Below, piece by piece: positions 26,542-36,087 of a DNA stretch of 64,000 nucleotides. Every line of letters begins with the position of its first letter. Position 1 is the first letter of the stretch. This DNA comes from Streptomyces flavotricini. GTDB lineage: Bacteria; Actinomycetota; Actinomycetes; Streptomycetales; Streptomycetaceae. The translations under genes and the position numbers were made by a program. Location of the stretch: NCBI RefSeq assembly GCF_020639365.1, contig NZ_JAINUL010000001.1, positions 67,746-131,745 of the forward strand, in the 5' to 3' direction. Under the pieces are notes generated by a model. It had not been told where the DNA came from, made no database searches, and saw nothing but the letters and a program-made list of their open reading frames with translations.

Positions 26542-27749
26542 TGCGGGATCACTGCCTCCACTTGCCAGTCACCTTGGTGCGGACCCTCGGTGACCGGGCT
26601 CGCCGTGAGCGTTCCCCCCAGCTGGGCGACGCGTTCACGCATGCCGATCAGTCCCATCCCACTGCCCTCGCCCGGGACTGCCGGGCGGGTGGCGGGACGG
26701 TTGCGGATTCTCAGCGCGGTCGATGCCCGGGCGAACGCCAACTCGACTGAGACGGCTCCCCCGGGTGCGTGCCGGGCCGCGTTGGTCAGGGCTTCCTGGG
26801 CTATTCGCAACAGGCTCCGCACCACCTCGGCGGGCACCTCGCGCACGGCCCCGGTGACGGTGAGTGCGTCGCGGTGACCCGAGGACGCGAGCATCGAGGC
26901 GAGGGTCTCCCGCAGCGGAAGCGCGTCCTCGCGCAGGGCGTGCACGGTCCACTGCGCTTGCTTCAGGCTCTCCTTGACGAGGCTGTGGGCCTTGGCGTGG
27001 GCCTCTCGGACCTTCTCCAGGTCCCCCGTGTCGATCAGCGCGTCCGCCAGCTCCAACTGCATGTTGATCCCGGCGAGGGAGTGCGCCAGGACGTCGTGCA
27101 CGTCCCGGGCGATCCGGCCCCGTTCGGTCAGCACAGCGGTGCGTGCCTCGGCGCGGGCGGCGCGTTCGGCCGACTCGGCGGCGTCGATCGCCGCCCGTAC
27201 GGCCTGCCGCTGACTGCGGTTGACGATTCCGATCAGGACCGGGGCGCCGGTGGTGAGGCCGAACACCCACGGCAGCACCTCGTGCCCCGGTCCCAGGCAC
27301 AGGTACAGCACGGCACCGCAGAGCAGGCTGCAGAACCCTGCCACGACGAGGGCCTGCCGGGTGTCCAGCCGGTATCCGATGTGGCCGGCGAGGAAGAAGG
27401 CGAAGAGGTAGCCCGTTCCACTGCTGCTCAGGCCGATCAAGGCGGCCGCCGCGCCGACCCCGAGCGTGAGCCAGACCATGGCGAGGCGCGGCGGGACCTT
27501 GTGCTCGGGCAGCCGACGGGCCAGCAGCGCGGCGGAGTTGACCACGACCAGGGCGGCCACGGCCAGGCCCCGGCCGCTCAGCCCCACGGGCCGGATCGTC
27601 AGGACTCCCACGACGACGACCGCGAGGGAGACCACCCATTGCACGCGCGGGTCGTACCCCGGTACGGGGCGCGTGCCCGCACCTCGGGCGGTGTCGTCGC
27701 CGGGGTGCGGGGCGCTCTGGTCTGCGGGCACAGGCCGAAGATACGGCAC
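26538..27749 (-). CDS. NarL-family sensor histidine kinase
   Basis: About 403 residues. Roughly six hydrophobic segments (VVSLAVVVVGVLTIRPV, GLAVAALVVVNSAALLA, AMVWLTLGVGAAAALIGLSS, LFAFFLAGHIG and more) anchor it. The HisKA_3 dimerisation segment follows: TERGRIARDVHDVLAHSLAG, with the phospho-His in DVHD. Then comes a HATPase domain (LLRIAQEALTNAARHAPGGA, GSGMGLIGMRERVAQLGGTL). The GTG at 27749 is chosen, 2 bases after the stop of the upstream membrane gene; the longer frame upstream is a shadow of that gene. Its partner regulator follows with a four-base overlap. Confidence 0.9.
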   Translation of the reverse strand: MPYLRPVPADQSAPHPGDDTARGAGTRPVPGYDPRVQWVVSLAVVVVGVLTIRPVGLSGRGLAVAALVVVNSAALLARRLPEHKVPPRLAMVWLTLGVGAAAALIGLSSSGTGYLFAFFLAGHIGYRLDTRQALVVAGFCSLLCGAVLYLCLGPGHEVLPWVFGLTTGAPVLIGIVNRSQRQAVRAAIDAAESAERAARAEARTAVLTERGRIARDVHDVLAHSLAGINMQLELADALIDTGDLEKVREAHAKAHSLVKESLKQAQWTVHALREDALPLRETLASMLASSGHRDALTVTGAVREVPAEVVRSLLRIAQEALTNAARHAPGGAVSVELAFARASTALRIRNRPATRPAVPGEGSGMGLIGMRERVAQLGGTLTASPVTEGPHQGDWQVEAVIPQ

Positions 27750-27751
27750 GT

Positions 27752-28276
27752 TCAGACCGTGGTGCCGAGCACGGGCCGGGTCGGGGCTGTCCGTACCGCC
27801 CGGCTGCGTACGTAGATCGTGGCCACCCGGGTGACGACCTCGGTGATTGCCATGAGGACGAAGGCCGTGACCCACGCCTGCCCGCTGGTGATGTGGTGCG
27901 CGAGGCTGAAGCGGGCGACGTCGTCGGCGCCGCCGCCGTGCTCCACCCACGTCTGGAAGCCCATCCGGGCCCCCATGCCCGCGATCCAGAGGACCGCCGA
28001 CACGGCGCCCGCCTTGATCAGGAGATCTCCGTCGAGCGTGCGAATGCGGGTGTAGATCCCGCCGGCGATGCCCAGCACGGCGCCCACCGCCGTCAGGGCC
28101 CCGATCAGGACGAGGTCGTTGCCGGCGGTGGGGACGGAGTCCAGGTACGAGTACCCCACGAAGGCCACGATCGCCAACGGGAGCAGGAAGGTCTTGTGGT
28201 CGAGACGGCCCTCCCGCAGCTGCCGGAAGACGATCAGGACGAGAGCGATGTCGGTGATCCACTCGGTTGCTGTCAT
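27752..28276 (-). CDS. DUF1453-like membrane protein, first gene of the two-component operon
   Basis: A 174-residue protein with about five hydrophobic segments (WITDIALVLIVFRQL, TFLLPLAIVAFVGYSYLDSV, LVLIGALTAVGAVLGIAGGI, AGAVSAVLWIAGMGARMGFQ, VTAFVLMAITEVVTRVA). The shape and the IYTRIRTLDG-like segment fit DUF1453/CcdC-like proteins, named from memory. ATG 28276 has GGAGGAC directly upstream. It ends two bases before the kinase start and may be a sensor accessory or a target of the system. Confidence 0.75.
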   Translation of the reverse strand: MTATEWITDIALVLIVFRQLREGRLDHKTFLLPLAIVAFVGYSYLDSVPTAGNDLVLIGALTAVGAVLGIAGGIYTRIRTLDGDLLIKAGAVSAVLWIAGMGARMGFQTWVEHGGGADDVARFSLAHHITSGQAWVTAFVLMAITEVVTRVATIYVRSRAVRTAPTRPVLGTTV

Positions 28277-28452
28277 GTCCTCCAGACTGCTGCGGCGCCG
28301 TTCGCCGCGCCTGGACCCGAGGGTGGAGAAGGGGGTGGAGATCCGGCACGGGCGTCCCCGTCCGCCAGATCGGCGCCATGGTCGTCCGAGGCACACGACG
28401 GATCCGGCCGGAGCGGACGTCAGGCGACGGGACGGGCGTCAGGCGTCGTGCG

Positions 28453-29255
28453 TCAGTCGTCAGGCGGCGGACGACGGTCCGGGCCACAGGATGCCGGCTC
28501 CCACGGCGCCGGCCGGCGCTGGTGGACCCGCGCGGCCGCCGAAGCCCGCGCCACCCGGCCCGCGCGGTACCAAGGCCGCACCCCGGGCACCAAAGGACCG
28601 CACGCCCCGCCGCACCACGCCCGATACGGCCCGGAAGTGTGCGTTGGTGCCGTAGGCGGCGTCCGCCACCACGGCCGGAGGCCGCATGTCCCACTCGGCC
28701 AGCGTGTCGAGCATGTCCAGGGCCAACCGCCATTTCTCACGGTGTGTGACCTCGGACGGGACGCGTGTGGATGTCCTTCGATCGTTGTCTTCTTCCCATG
28801 ACCGAGGCAGGAAGAGTCTCCACTGCAGCGGGCAGGAGGCAGTGTCCGGCGCGGCATGGACGCTGACCGCGACCTGGCAGTTGGCTCGTTCGCCCAGGGC
28901 ACCGCAGTACTGCGGGGCCACCCCGACCGATATTTTTCTGTTTTTGGGTAGCGACACATCGTCGATCACCCAGGCCGTCGGAGCGATGAGCGGCAGCATA
29001 TGCTCGCAGATCCGGCGCTGCACCGGCACCGGATCCCCAGGTGGACTGGTTCACGAACTGCTGCAGGTTCTGCTCGTTGCCGTCCGGCAGCCGGGCCGCC
29101 ATGGCCTGGATCGACTTACGCCGGTCGTCCAGCATCAGTCCCCGCAGGTAGCAGTCGCTCTTGGCCCGCTGGTCCTTGCGCCTCAGAGAGGCGAACACGT
29201 GAGCCACATACGACACCAACCCAGCCCGCACACGGCCCACTTCGCGTGCATCCAC
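28453..29255 (-). pseudogene. IS701-family transposase, frameshifted and truncated
   Basis: The minus frame from GTG 29255 reads VGRVRAGLVSYVAHVFASLR, KDQRAKSDCYLRGLMLDDRR and LPDGNEQNLQQFVNQSTWG. An extra G in a G-run near 29040 moves coding to the next frame: VQRRICEHMLPLIAPTAWVI, DDVSLPKNRKISVGVAPQYC and GALGERANCQVAVSVHA, then VVADAAYGTN with the second catalytic Asp. These are the DDE landmarks of IS701 enzymes. After about 28600 identity is lost, so the C-terminal catalytic Glu region is gone and the element is dead. Confidence 0.8.
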
Positions 29256-29748
29256 ACATTCGGCATGTCCGCCACGAGCAGCCCGAACCGCAAGGCCTCA
29301 CGGAGTCCCACTAACGACTTGTCGAAGCCCTCATGCACGACGACGGTGGAGACGCTGCGCATCAGCACCTGGAAAGGCATCTCGCCCGGCTGCTGCACGG
29401 GCGCGGCCCGGTTTCCGGCAGAGAAGCGGATCTTCGTATCAGCCTAACGAGTCGGCCCCGCCCCGACACGACCCAGCCACCCGAAGAGACCGAGGCGGAT
29501 CAACCTGATGGAAATCGCCCCTGCGGACGCCGAAGTGCCATGCGGCCTGTCCTGGCCGAGGGGACGTGCCGTCGAGCAGGGCGGGCAGGTTCCGGCGGCG
29601 AGCGAGGGCGGCCACCCGGTCTGGGTGGACGTCGGGGAACTGTCCCTGTCCTGCCTCATGGGTATGGCAGGCGCCCGGGCGGGAAGGCGGTGAACGGCCC
29701 CGGGGGCTGCTGGACTGGAAGAACGACCCGACGAAGAGGACCGACGTC

Positions 29749-30465
29749 ATGACCCGCACCCGCGCCGATGCCCGCACCGCACACCCCCGGCACGAGCGTC
29801 GCGGGGAGGCACGCCTGCCCGCGGTGATCGCCACTCTCGTCGCGATCGGGCTGTACCAGGTCCTGCCGCAGCAGCTTCTGATCGGCCCGCGATACGTACT
29901 GCTCGCACTGGAGCTGCTACTCCTCGTACCGTTGATCGCGATCAATCCCAGACGGCTCACCCGTCAGACCAGGCTCTCCCGTGTCCTGTCCCTGACGCTT
30001 GTCCTGGTCATCGCGGCGAGCAACCTGGTCTCACTGGGAATCCTGATCCACGACCTGGTCTCCACCAGCGTGAAGGATGGAGGCTCCCTGCTGACAGCAG
30101 CGTTCCAGGTGTGGCTGACCAACATCATCGTCTTCGGCCTCGCCTACTGGGAACTCGACCGGGGCGGCCCCGTCAGCCGGACCCAGACCCCCCGCGCCGA
30201 GCTGCCGCTGGCCGACTTCCGCTTCTCCCAGGACGAAAACGACGACGCCGTCCAGGAAGTCGCGGACGGTTCCAGCGTCACCTCCGACTGGGTACCCACC
30301 CTGATGGACTACCTGTACGTGTCCGTCACCAACTCGACCGCCTTCAGCCCGACCGACACCATGCCCCTGTCCACCCGAGCCAAGATCATGATGAGCGTCC
30401 AGAGCGTCGCCGCCCTGATGACCTCACTCCTCGTCATCGCCCGCGCGGTCAGCATCCTCCACTAG
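29749..30465 (+). CDS. Four-helix membrane protein (DUF1345-like, channel-like end)
   Basis: A 238-residue integral membrane protein. Helices are LPAVIATLVAIGLYQVLPQQ, YVLLALELLLLVPLIAINPR, LSLTLVLVIAASNLVSLGIL, AAFQVWLTNIIVFGLAYWEL and a final VQSVAALMTSLLVIARAVSI. Before the last helix is YLYVSVTNSTAFSPTDTMPL followed by STRAKIMM. This pattern is seen in DUF1345 and ion-channel-like bacterial membrane proteins, where the T-x-FSP-TD loop precedes a terminal helix. ATG 29749 follows AGAGGA. It is a single gene. Ion conduction is a suggestion only. Confidence 0.8.
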   Translation: MTRTRADARTAHPRHERRGEARLPAVIATLVAIGLYQVLPQQLLIGPRYVLLALELLLLVPLIAINPRRLTRQTRLSRVLSLTLVLVIAASNLVSLGILIHDLVSTSVKDGGSLLTAAFQVWLTNIIVFGLAYWELDRGGPVSRTQTPRAELPLADFRFSQDENDDAVQEVADGSSVTSDWVPTLMDYLYVSVTNSTAFSPTDTMPLSTRAKIMMSVQSVAALMTSLLVIARAVSILH

Positions 30466-30672
30466 TGCCGTGAGCCAGCGGCATGGAGCAGATCACGGCG
30501 TTGGAGTGGTGAGCACCCCAGCGCGATAGCCCTCAGCAGCGGGACGGGAACCGGCTGGACCCGCGGAGCCTGGTTCGATTCCTCATGGAGGTGGAGTGCT
30601 CCGCGAGACGACCACGGCCGCTACGGAGCGGCCGAGGCAGACATCGAGTGTCTGGCTCCTGGTGCAGCCCAT

Positions 30673-30949
30673 TTACCAGGTGTGCAGGCGGCTGTTGGGC
30701 CGTCCTGGTGACCGACGCTCTCGTCGTTGAACCAGTAGTCCCCCGCGGCCAGGTACCGGAAGGAGTGCGTGCTCTCGGCCGGCAGCTCGACCGTGACAGC
30801 CCGCTTACCGTCCCTGCGCGGGCGCAGGGTGCGGACGCCAGGCTGCCATTCGCTGAAGTCGTCCACCCCACGGACCGGCCCGGGCGGAACGTCGGCGGGA
30901 AGGATGAGAGCGACCTCGGTGCGTCCTTGCGCAGCAAGCGCTCCAGCAT
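30673..30949 (-). pseudogene. Isoamylase early-set (CBM48-like) small protein, two frameshifts
   Basis: An intact family member has about 95 residues beginning MLER. Here ATG 30949 opens PMLERLLRKDA. The next frame then gives RTEVALILPADVPPGPVRGV, DDFSEWQPGVRTLRPRRDGK and AESTHSFRYLAAGDYWFNDE. A third frame ends PNSRLHTW-stop at 30673. The central sequence is the N-terminal glycogen-branching-type beta-sandwich, found alone as a small carbohydrate-binding protein in Streptomyces. Two shifts within 280 bases mean it is probably dead, or that reads here are faulty. Confidence 0.7.
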
Positions 30950-31135
30950 GGGGATCGGCTCCTGACGGCGAAGGCGGATGGAATACGGCCGTCCTGCGCA
31001 CCGGACCCGAAGGCCGCACTCCGGCGCATCCACACCCGGGCCGACGTCACTCTTCGCGACGATACGTCGAGACGTGACACTCCGTGTCAGCGTGGGTGGC
31101 AGGAATCCGTACCCCCGCAGCAGGGAGTCACCGTC

Positions 31136-31328
31136 ATGGGCGGTATCCAGGACAAGCGGCAGGAACCGGGCAAGGGCCGCAAGGAGCAGCAGCGCCCCCA
31201 CGGGCCCGGCCAGGACCCGGCCCACCCGAGCCCGGCGCCCCGTCCCGCGGCAAAAGCCCCGATGAGAGCAAGCGCCGCGAGGACGACCCCACCACGAGGA
31301 GCGCGACCTGCGCGAAGAAGAGTTCTGA
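31136..31328 (+). pseudogene. Small charged protein remnant
   Basis: It begins MGGIQDKRQEPGKGRKEQQR and should end HEERDLREEEF-stop at 31328, but the two lie in different frames. The composition (Lys/Glu/Gln/Pro, no hydrophobic core) resembles small disordered Streptomyces proteins. The family is not named. Confidence 0.35.
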
Positions 31329-31629
31329 CCTGCACGGCACCCCACGCACGCACAGCCCGGCCAGGCGCTCCGAGGCACCCCGGCCGGAGTCTGTCACGCC
31401 ACGCAGGCAGGCCCTGGCCTGGTCCGGACTGAACACCGCCGACGAACCACAGCCGGCACCACGGCCGCGGAAAGAAGGAGCGCGTGCCACAGACGCGGCC
31501 AGGGGCGACCGGGTGCAGATCCGCCAAGGTCGACACGAACGCCTGGACGAATGGTGGGACGATGGCAGTACCAGCGGTAGAGGCGTTCGTACCCGTGCGC
31601 CCATCCCGAGACAGACAGCAGGCCAGGCC

Positions 31630-32022
31630 ATGACGAAACAGCCGAAGCCATCCCAGCCCACCCACGGCAAGGGTCCCAGCCGTTACGAGGGCACCAAGCA
31701 ACACGGCTGGTCACCGGATGTGGACGAGACCCATCAGCAGGACAACCCGAGCGCCCACCGCTCCTTCCACCCAGACAAGTACGCACCCGCCAAGGGCCCC
31801 GAGCCGGCCGTGTCCACGGAAGAAGAGGCGGGCAACCCCCACGGCAACCCCGTCAAGAGCCGGGGCAGGCGCGGTGAGGAGCAGAACAAGGGCTCCGGAA
31901 ACAAGGGCATGCACGACCTCGGCCGCCGAGGCCGCTCCCAGCGCCCCAGCGGAACCAAGGACGCCTCAGCCACCACAGGCATCAACCCCCAGGACCCGCC
32001 CGGCACACGCAGCGCCGGATAG
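31630..32022 (+). CDS. Small disordered basic protein (intact paralog of 42306-42702)
   Basis: A 130-residue hydrophilic protein starting MTKQPKPSQPTHGKGPSRYE. Conserved blocks are HGWSPDVDET, DNPSAHRSFHPDKYAPAKGP, GMHDLGRRGRSQRPSGTKDA and a C-terminal SATTG...QDPPGT.SAG. It has no Cys, no hydrophobic segment and almost no predicted order. A related copy in inverse orientation 10.7 kb away shares most of these blocks, which argues the protein is real and under selection. It may bind nucleic acid or act in desiccation/stress, but nothing in the sequence proves a role. Confidence 0.65.
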   Translation: MTKQPKPSQPTHGKGPSRYEGTKQHGWSPDVDETHQQDNPSAHRSFHPDKYAPAKGPEPAVSTEEEAGNPHGNPVKSRGRRGEEQNKGSGNKGMHDLGRRGRSQRPSGTKDASATTGINPQDPPGTRSAG

Positions 32023-32559
32023 CGACAGCACCCGAGCACCGCGCCAATCCGGTACGCATACCCCTCGCGGGTCGACCACCACGGCCGCCGACAACACACG
32101 TCACCCAGCCGATGCGACCCGTGTCTGCTACGTAAACCCTTGGAAATCTGACCGCCTGCCCCCGGGGCGTCCTGGGCGTCCTGCTCTGCGCACTCGATGG
32201 CGTGCCGACGGGGTTGTGTGAGCTGTCGTTTGCCGGCTCGGAGGGCACGCGAAGGAACGAGCGCCTTCTGATTTTCCGGATGCCGCCGGACGCCGGCGGA
32301 AGACACCGACGTGGCAGGTCCGCTCCTGGCCATGCCATCCCACCCATTGAGCCCGTCGATGAACACCACGACCCGCCCCACACCGCCCGCAACCAACCGC
32401 ACAGACCAACATCCTGCTCCCGGTCCGGACCCCGTCCCGGGCGCGCAGATCGTCAGGTCGGCCGGCCGCGCAAAGCCGGCTGTTGTGGGCCGCACGGAAG
32501 ATTTCAGTGGCCGACACCGTGACCTGGGCGCTGAGACAGGAGGCGCCGGCTGCGCGCGG
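32023..32559. other. Intergenic stretch with no supported gene
   Basis: Frames here are short and low-complexity. The end of this stretch may hold the decayed 5' part of the XRE-like pseudogene that follows. Confidence 0.4.
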
Positions 32560-33118
32560 AGCTGCGCCGGCTCTGCCTGGCCCGTTGTCCGACCAGTACG
32601 CAGGTGGCCGAAGGCCTGTTGATCTCCCAGCCAAAGATCAGCCACATGGGGAACTGCCGCCGCGCCATCAAGCCCGTGATGTGCGGGACCTGTGCGGCCT
32701 CTACGAGGTCACAGACCCGCGGGTCGGCCCACCACCCGGCCCGGCCGTTCCGCTTGTGGGCCGTGCTGGATCAATCGGCACTGCGCCGCAGGGTCGCCAG
32801 CCCCAAGATCATGTGCGACCAGGTCGCGTACCTGAACCACCTCGGCGCGCAGCCCCAGATCACCGTGCAGGTCCTCCAGCGCGAGGCGGGCGCCCATCCG
32901 GGCGTCTCGGGACGGTCCTCCATCCTCGGCTTCCCGGGCGCCGCCACGGGGACGGTGCATCCGGAACGGTTCACCAGCGACCTCTCTCTGGAGAAACGAT
33001 CCGACGTGCAGCACTACGGCCTTGTGCACAACCACCTTCAGGCCCAGGCCCTGACCCCTGAGGACACCCGCGACTTCATCACCCACGCCGCCGAGGTCCG
33101 ATCGTCTCTTGCCAGCCG
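32560..33118 (+). pseudogene. XRE-family regulator with DUF5753 domain, decayed
   Basis: Pieces of a helix-turn-helix regulator are spread over frames: TQVAEGLLISQPKISHMGN (HTH), AIKPVMCGTC, then LDQSALRRRVASPKIMCDQV, PQITVQVLQREAGAHPGVSG, SLEKRSDVQHYGLVHNHLQA and QALTPEDTRDFITHAAEV. These are landmarks of the XRE plus DUF5753 proteins that Streptomyces pairs with small DUF397 partners. Frame changes occur near 32680 and around 33110. No DUF397 gene is adjacent. Confidence 0.7.
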
Positions 33119-33358
33119 GTGGACAGCACGCGGTACGCAGAACGACTGGGCGTCGTCTGGACTGTGGCCGTGGCTTCTGGAACTGTGGGGGGGACAACCA
33201 GCCTGGTCTGGTGGGAGACCCCGCGCCGCCCCTGCGGCCATGTCAATGGCCAAGGCCTGGTGCGGGTGGTCTCGCTCGGCTGCGCGTGGCCCAACGCCGC
33301 GCGCTCAGCGGCCTTCTCTCCCGCATCGGCGGGCGACCGTGATGGGCTCGACCCCTGA
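33119..33358 (+). CDS. Hypothetical 79-residue protein before the STAS gene
   Basis: GTG 33119 opens a frame (VDSTRYAERLGVVWTVAVAS, then TTSLVWWETPRRPCGHVNGQ) that ends 12 bases before the STAS gene. It could be the C-terminal end of an ATP-binding anti-sigma-type domain, since such genes often precede STAS genes, but no N/G-box motif is visible. It may also be the tail of the pseudogene upstream. Low confidence. Confidence 0.3.
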   Translation: MDSTRYAERLGVVWTVAVASGTVGGTTSLVWWETPRRPCGHVNGQGLVRVVSLGCAWPNAARSAAFSPASAGDRDGLDP

Positions 33359-33370
33359 ACGGGGCGAACC

Positions 33371-33712
33371 ATGAACGACGGCATCCGCGTCACCACGAGC
33401 CACGGTCCAGAAGGCACGGTCATCACGGTGGCCGGCGAACTGGACATGGACACCTGCCCGCCCCTGCACCAAGCCACCGCCGCCGCGGCGGCCAATGGCG
33501 CCCCCTTGCACCTGGACCTCGCCGGCGTGCCCTTCATGGACGTCAGTGCACTGCACCTGCTGCTCGACCTCCAGCGCGACTTCCAGCAGCGGCCGGCATC
33601 CTTGGCCATCAGTGGATTCCAGCGGCAGCCCACACGGCTCCTCACCCTCACCTCCAGCAATCACCTGCTCCGCTGCCCCCCGCCCCACAACCTCGTCTCT
33701 ACGCTGGTGTGA
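33371..33712 (+). CDS. STAS-domain anti-sigma-factor antagonist
   Basis: A 113-residue single-domain protein. It has the opening VITVAGELDMDTCPPLHQAT, the beta-strand PLHLDLAGVPFMDVSALHLL with the phosphorylatable Ser in Met-Asp-Val-Ser, and the tail PASLAISGFQRQPTRLLTLT. Unphosphorylated antagonists bind anti-sigma kinases and free sigma factors; SpoIIE-type phosphatases (two are present in this window, at 22122 and 43115) reactivate them. ATG 33371 is preceded by GGGGCGAACC. The length is normal. Confidence 0.9.
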   Translation: MNDGIRVTTSHGPEGTVITVAGELDMDTCPPLHQATAAAAANGAPLHLDLAGVPFMDVSALHLLLDLQRDFQQRPASLAISGFQRQPTRLLTLTSSNHLLRCPPPHNLVSTLV

Positions 33713-34140
33713 GCGAAGTGCGTGACATCCGGCTCTCCGCCTCGGCGCTTCCGCGCCCGTGCGAGGTGGGCGAGCTCGTCGTGGAGGAGCCGGCCGGCCA
33801 GCGCGCCGCCGAACACGACGACGCCCACGCCGACCAGCCAGGACTGGATGACCGGGACGGTTCCGAACGGGCCGTAGGTGACAGCGCGCTGGATACGATC
33901 AGTGGTGAGAACACGAGCAGGGAGAAGAGCCTGAGGCCGAGCAGCCCGTTCATGGTGGCGACCGCCCCGGGCAGCAGGGTGGCCCGGGCGATGCGGCCGC
34001 CGAGCAGGAGCCGCTGGGACCACCAGAAGGACTGGGTGCCTATCAGCACCTTGACCACCCCGCGGGCCAAGGATTCGCGTCACAGGGGCGTGATCGCGGA
34101 CAGGAGGAGGACCTCGCCACCGGCGTGAATGCATCGCCGC
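33699..34140 (-). pseudogene. Frameshifted small membrane protein
   Basis: Coding sense passes through three minus frames: GEVLLLSAITPL, then VKVLIGTQSFWWSQRLLLGG, ATMNGLLGLRLFSLLVFSPL, and finally TTDRIQRAVTYGPFGTVPVI and QSWLVGVGVVVFGGALAGRL. Together they give about four hydrophobic helices and a basic tail (HLARARKRRGGE). The family is not recognised. Confidence 0.5.
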
Positions 34141-34325
34141 AGCCCCGCTAAGTTGAGAGCCTGTATCTGAACCCCGCCCGGACGTCCGACATCTGGCACG
34201 CACGCTTATCCGAACGGGAATCAGCCACAGGCTCTGACCGGCAGGGGAAGTTGCGTTCGGTAAAGTTCCGCGTGCGCCGGGCGGGTGCCGTGACCCGGGC
34301 CGAAATCGACTGTAGGGGAATCGAG

Positions 34326-35999
34326 TTGGACACCGTCTTTCATCCGCTGGAGGGCGACGATCCGCGGTCCGTGGCCGGATACCGCATCGCGGCCAGGCTC
34401 GGCGCCGGCGGCATGGGCAAGGTGTACCTCTCGTACACGCCGGGCGGACGGCCCGTCGCGATCAAGGTGATCCGGCCGGAGTTCGGCGAAGACGCCGAGT
34501 TCCGCCGCCGCTTCCAGCAGGAGGTGCGGGCCGCCGAGCGCGTGCAGGGGCTCTACACCGCGCCGGTGATCGACTCCGACACCGAGGGCCGCCGCCCCTG
34601 GCTCGCCACGGCCTACGTCCCCGGGCCCTCCCTGGCCGACGCCGTACAGCGCCACGGTGGGCTGCCCGTACCCACCGTGCTGCTCCTGGTCGCGGGCGTC
34701 GCCGAGGCCCTGCAAGTCATCCACGGGGCCGGCATCGTCCACCGCGACCTCAAGCCGTCCAACGTCCTGCTCGCCGGCGACGGGCCCCGCGTCATCGACT
34801 TCGGCATCGCGCGGGCCGCCGACGCGACCGCCCTCACCGGCAGCGGCGTCACCATCGGCACCCCAACCTTCATGGCACCCGAACAGGCCGCGGGCGATGC
34901 GGTCACCCCGGCCACCGACATCTTCGCGCTCGGCCAGGTCGCAGCGTACGCGGCGACCGGCCTGCCCGCGTTCGGCGAGGGCACCTCGCACGGCGTGCTC
35001 TACCGCATCGTCCACGAGCAGCCCGACCTCACCCGACTCCCGGCCCAGCTGCAGGAATTGGTGGCCCGCTGCCTCGCCAAGGACCCGGCGGCCAGGCCCT
35101 CGGTCGACGAGGTCCTCGCCCTGTGCCGGGCCGCCAACGGCGACACGCCGCTGCGTCGGCCCGAGGCCTGGCTGCCCGGTGCGGTCGCCGCCGACATCAC
35201 GCTGCGCGCGGCGGCGCCCGCACCGCCCGAGGTGACCCGGGTTCCGGCGGCCCCGGCACCGGCGCCGCCCGGCCACACGCCGACGGTGACCGCCTCGCCC
35301 GCCGCGCCGCCCGCCGTCCAGGGCGCGTACGGACCGCCGACGCCGCCCCCGCCGGGCCCCTACGCCCAGCCATCGATGCCACCGGGCTACCCGCCCCGGC
35401 CGTCCGCGCCGGGCCGCCCCAACCGGCGGCCGGGCGTCGCCGTGGCGGTCGGGCTAGCCCTGGCGCTGCTCGCCGGCGGAGGCCTGTACCTCGTGAGCCG
35501 CAACTCCGGCACGGAAGAACAGGCCGCCGGGAAAGGGAAGAGGGCCTCGTCCACCCCGAAGGCCTCGCAGCCGCCGACCGGCGTGGCCAAGGCGCCGGAG
35601 CCGGTCACCCGCACGGGCATCAACCTGCCGGAAAACTACACCCTGAGGTTCGGCGACGGTGAGCTGCAGCCGCAGGAGTCGGGCGGCCCCGCCGGCGACC
35701 TGGAGTTCGCCGGACACTCGCTCCCGTACCGCGTGCGCACCCAGGCGGGCAACCACCTCGTGCTGCTCGACCCGGGGCAGGCCGGATCTCTGGACACCTG
35801 CCGCGACGAGACGCGCTTCGCCAACTACATCCCCCTGGACAAACTGTCCCCGGGCGCCCAGTTCTGCGTCCTCACCAAGGCGGGTCACATCGGCCTGATC
35901 ACTTTCCGGGGACAGACGGCCAACACCGACCCCGCCTTCCACGTCACCCTCGACGCCACCGTCTGGCGCCGGGCGGTCGCGCCCTCGTCAGCGGAATGA
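34326..35999 (+). CDS. Transmembrane serine/threonine protein kinase
   Basis: About 557 residues. The N-terminal kinase domain (about 15-275) has ARLGAGGMGKVYLSY (glycine loop), AIKVI (catalytic Lys), VHRDLKPSNVLL, VIDFGIARA and APEQAAGDA. A Pro/Ala-rich juxtamembrane linker follows, then one membrane helix (VAVAVGLALALLAGGGLYLV). The external domain of about 160 residues has no PASTA repeats: ENYTLRFGDGELQPQESGGP ... CRDETRFANYIPLDKLSPGA ... VTLDATVW. The start TTG 34326 is inferred from AGGGG seven bases upstream and the usual short N-terminus; the frame is open to 34251. It likely senses an external ligand. Confidence 0.85.
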   Translation: MDTVFHPLEGDDPRSVAGYRIAARLGAGGMGKVYLSYTPGGRPVAIKVIRPEFGEDAEFRRRFQQEVRAAERVQGLYTAPVIDSDTEGRRPWLATAYVPGPSLADAVQRHGGLPVPTVLLLVAGVAEALQVIHGAGIVHRDLKPSNVLLAGDGPRVIDFGIARAADATALTGSGVTIGTPTFMAPEQAAGDAVTPATDIFALGQVAAYAATGLPAFGEGTSHGVLYRIVHEQPDLTRLPAQLQELVARCLAKDPAARPSVDEVLALCRAANGDTPLRRPEAWLPGAVAADITLRAAAPAPPEVTRVPAAPAPAPPGHTPTVTASPAAPPAVQGAYGPPTPPPPGPYAQPSMPPGYPPRPSAPGRPNRRPGVAVAVGLALALLAGGGLYLVSRNSGTEEQAAGKGKRASSTPKASQPPTGVAKAPEPVTRTGINLPENYTLRFGDGELQPQESGGPAGDLEFAGHSLPYRVRTQAGNHLVLLDPGQAGSLDTCRDETRFANYIPLDKLSPGAQFCVLTKAGHIGLITFRGQTANTDPAFHVTLDATVWRRAVAPSSAE

Positions 36000-36087
36000 C
36001 CCGCCCGCCGCAGCCCGGTCAGATCTCCGTCGGAGGTACGGATTTCCTCCACGAGTGGCGACTCCACCACCGCCCGCAGGGCCACGG

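Noticed and set aside
26635-27639. Arg-rich minus frame within the kinase gene
   Set aside because: Shifted shadow; HisKA_3 and HATPase motifs lie in the neighbouring frame.
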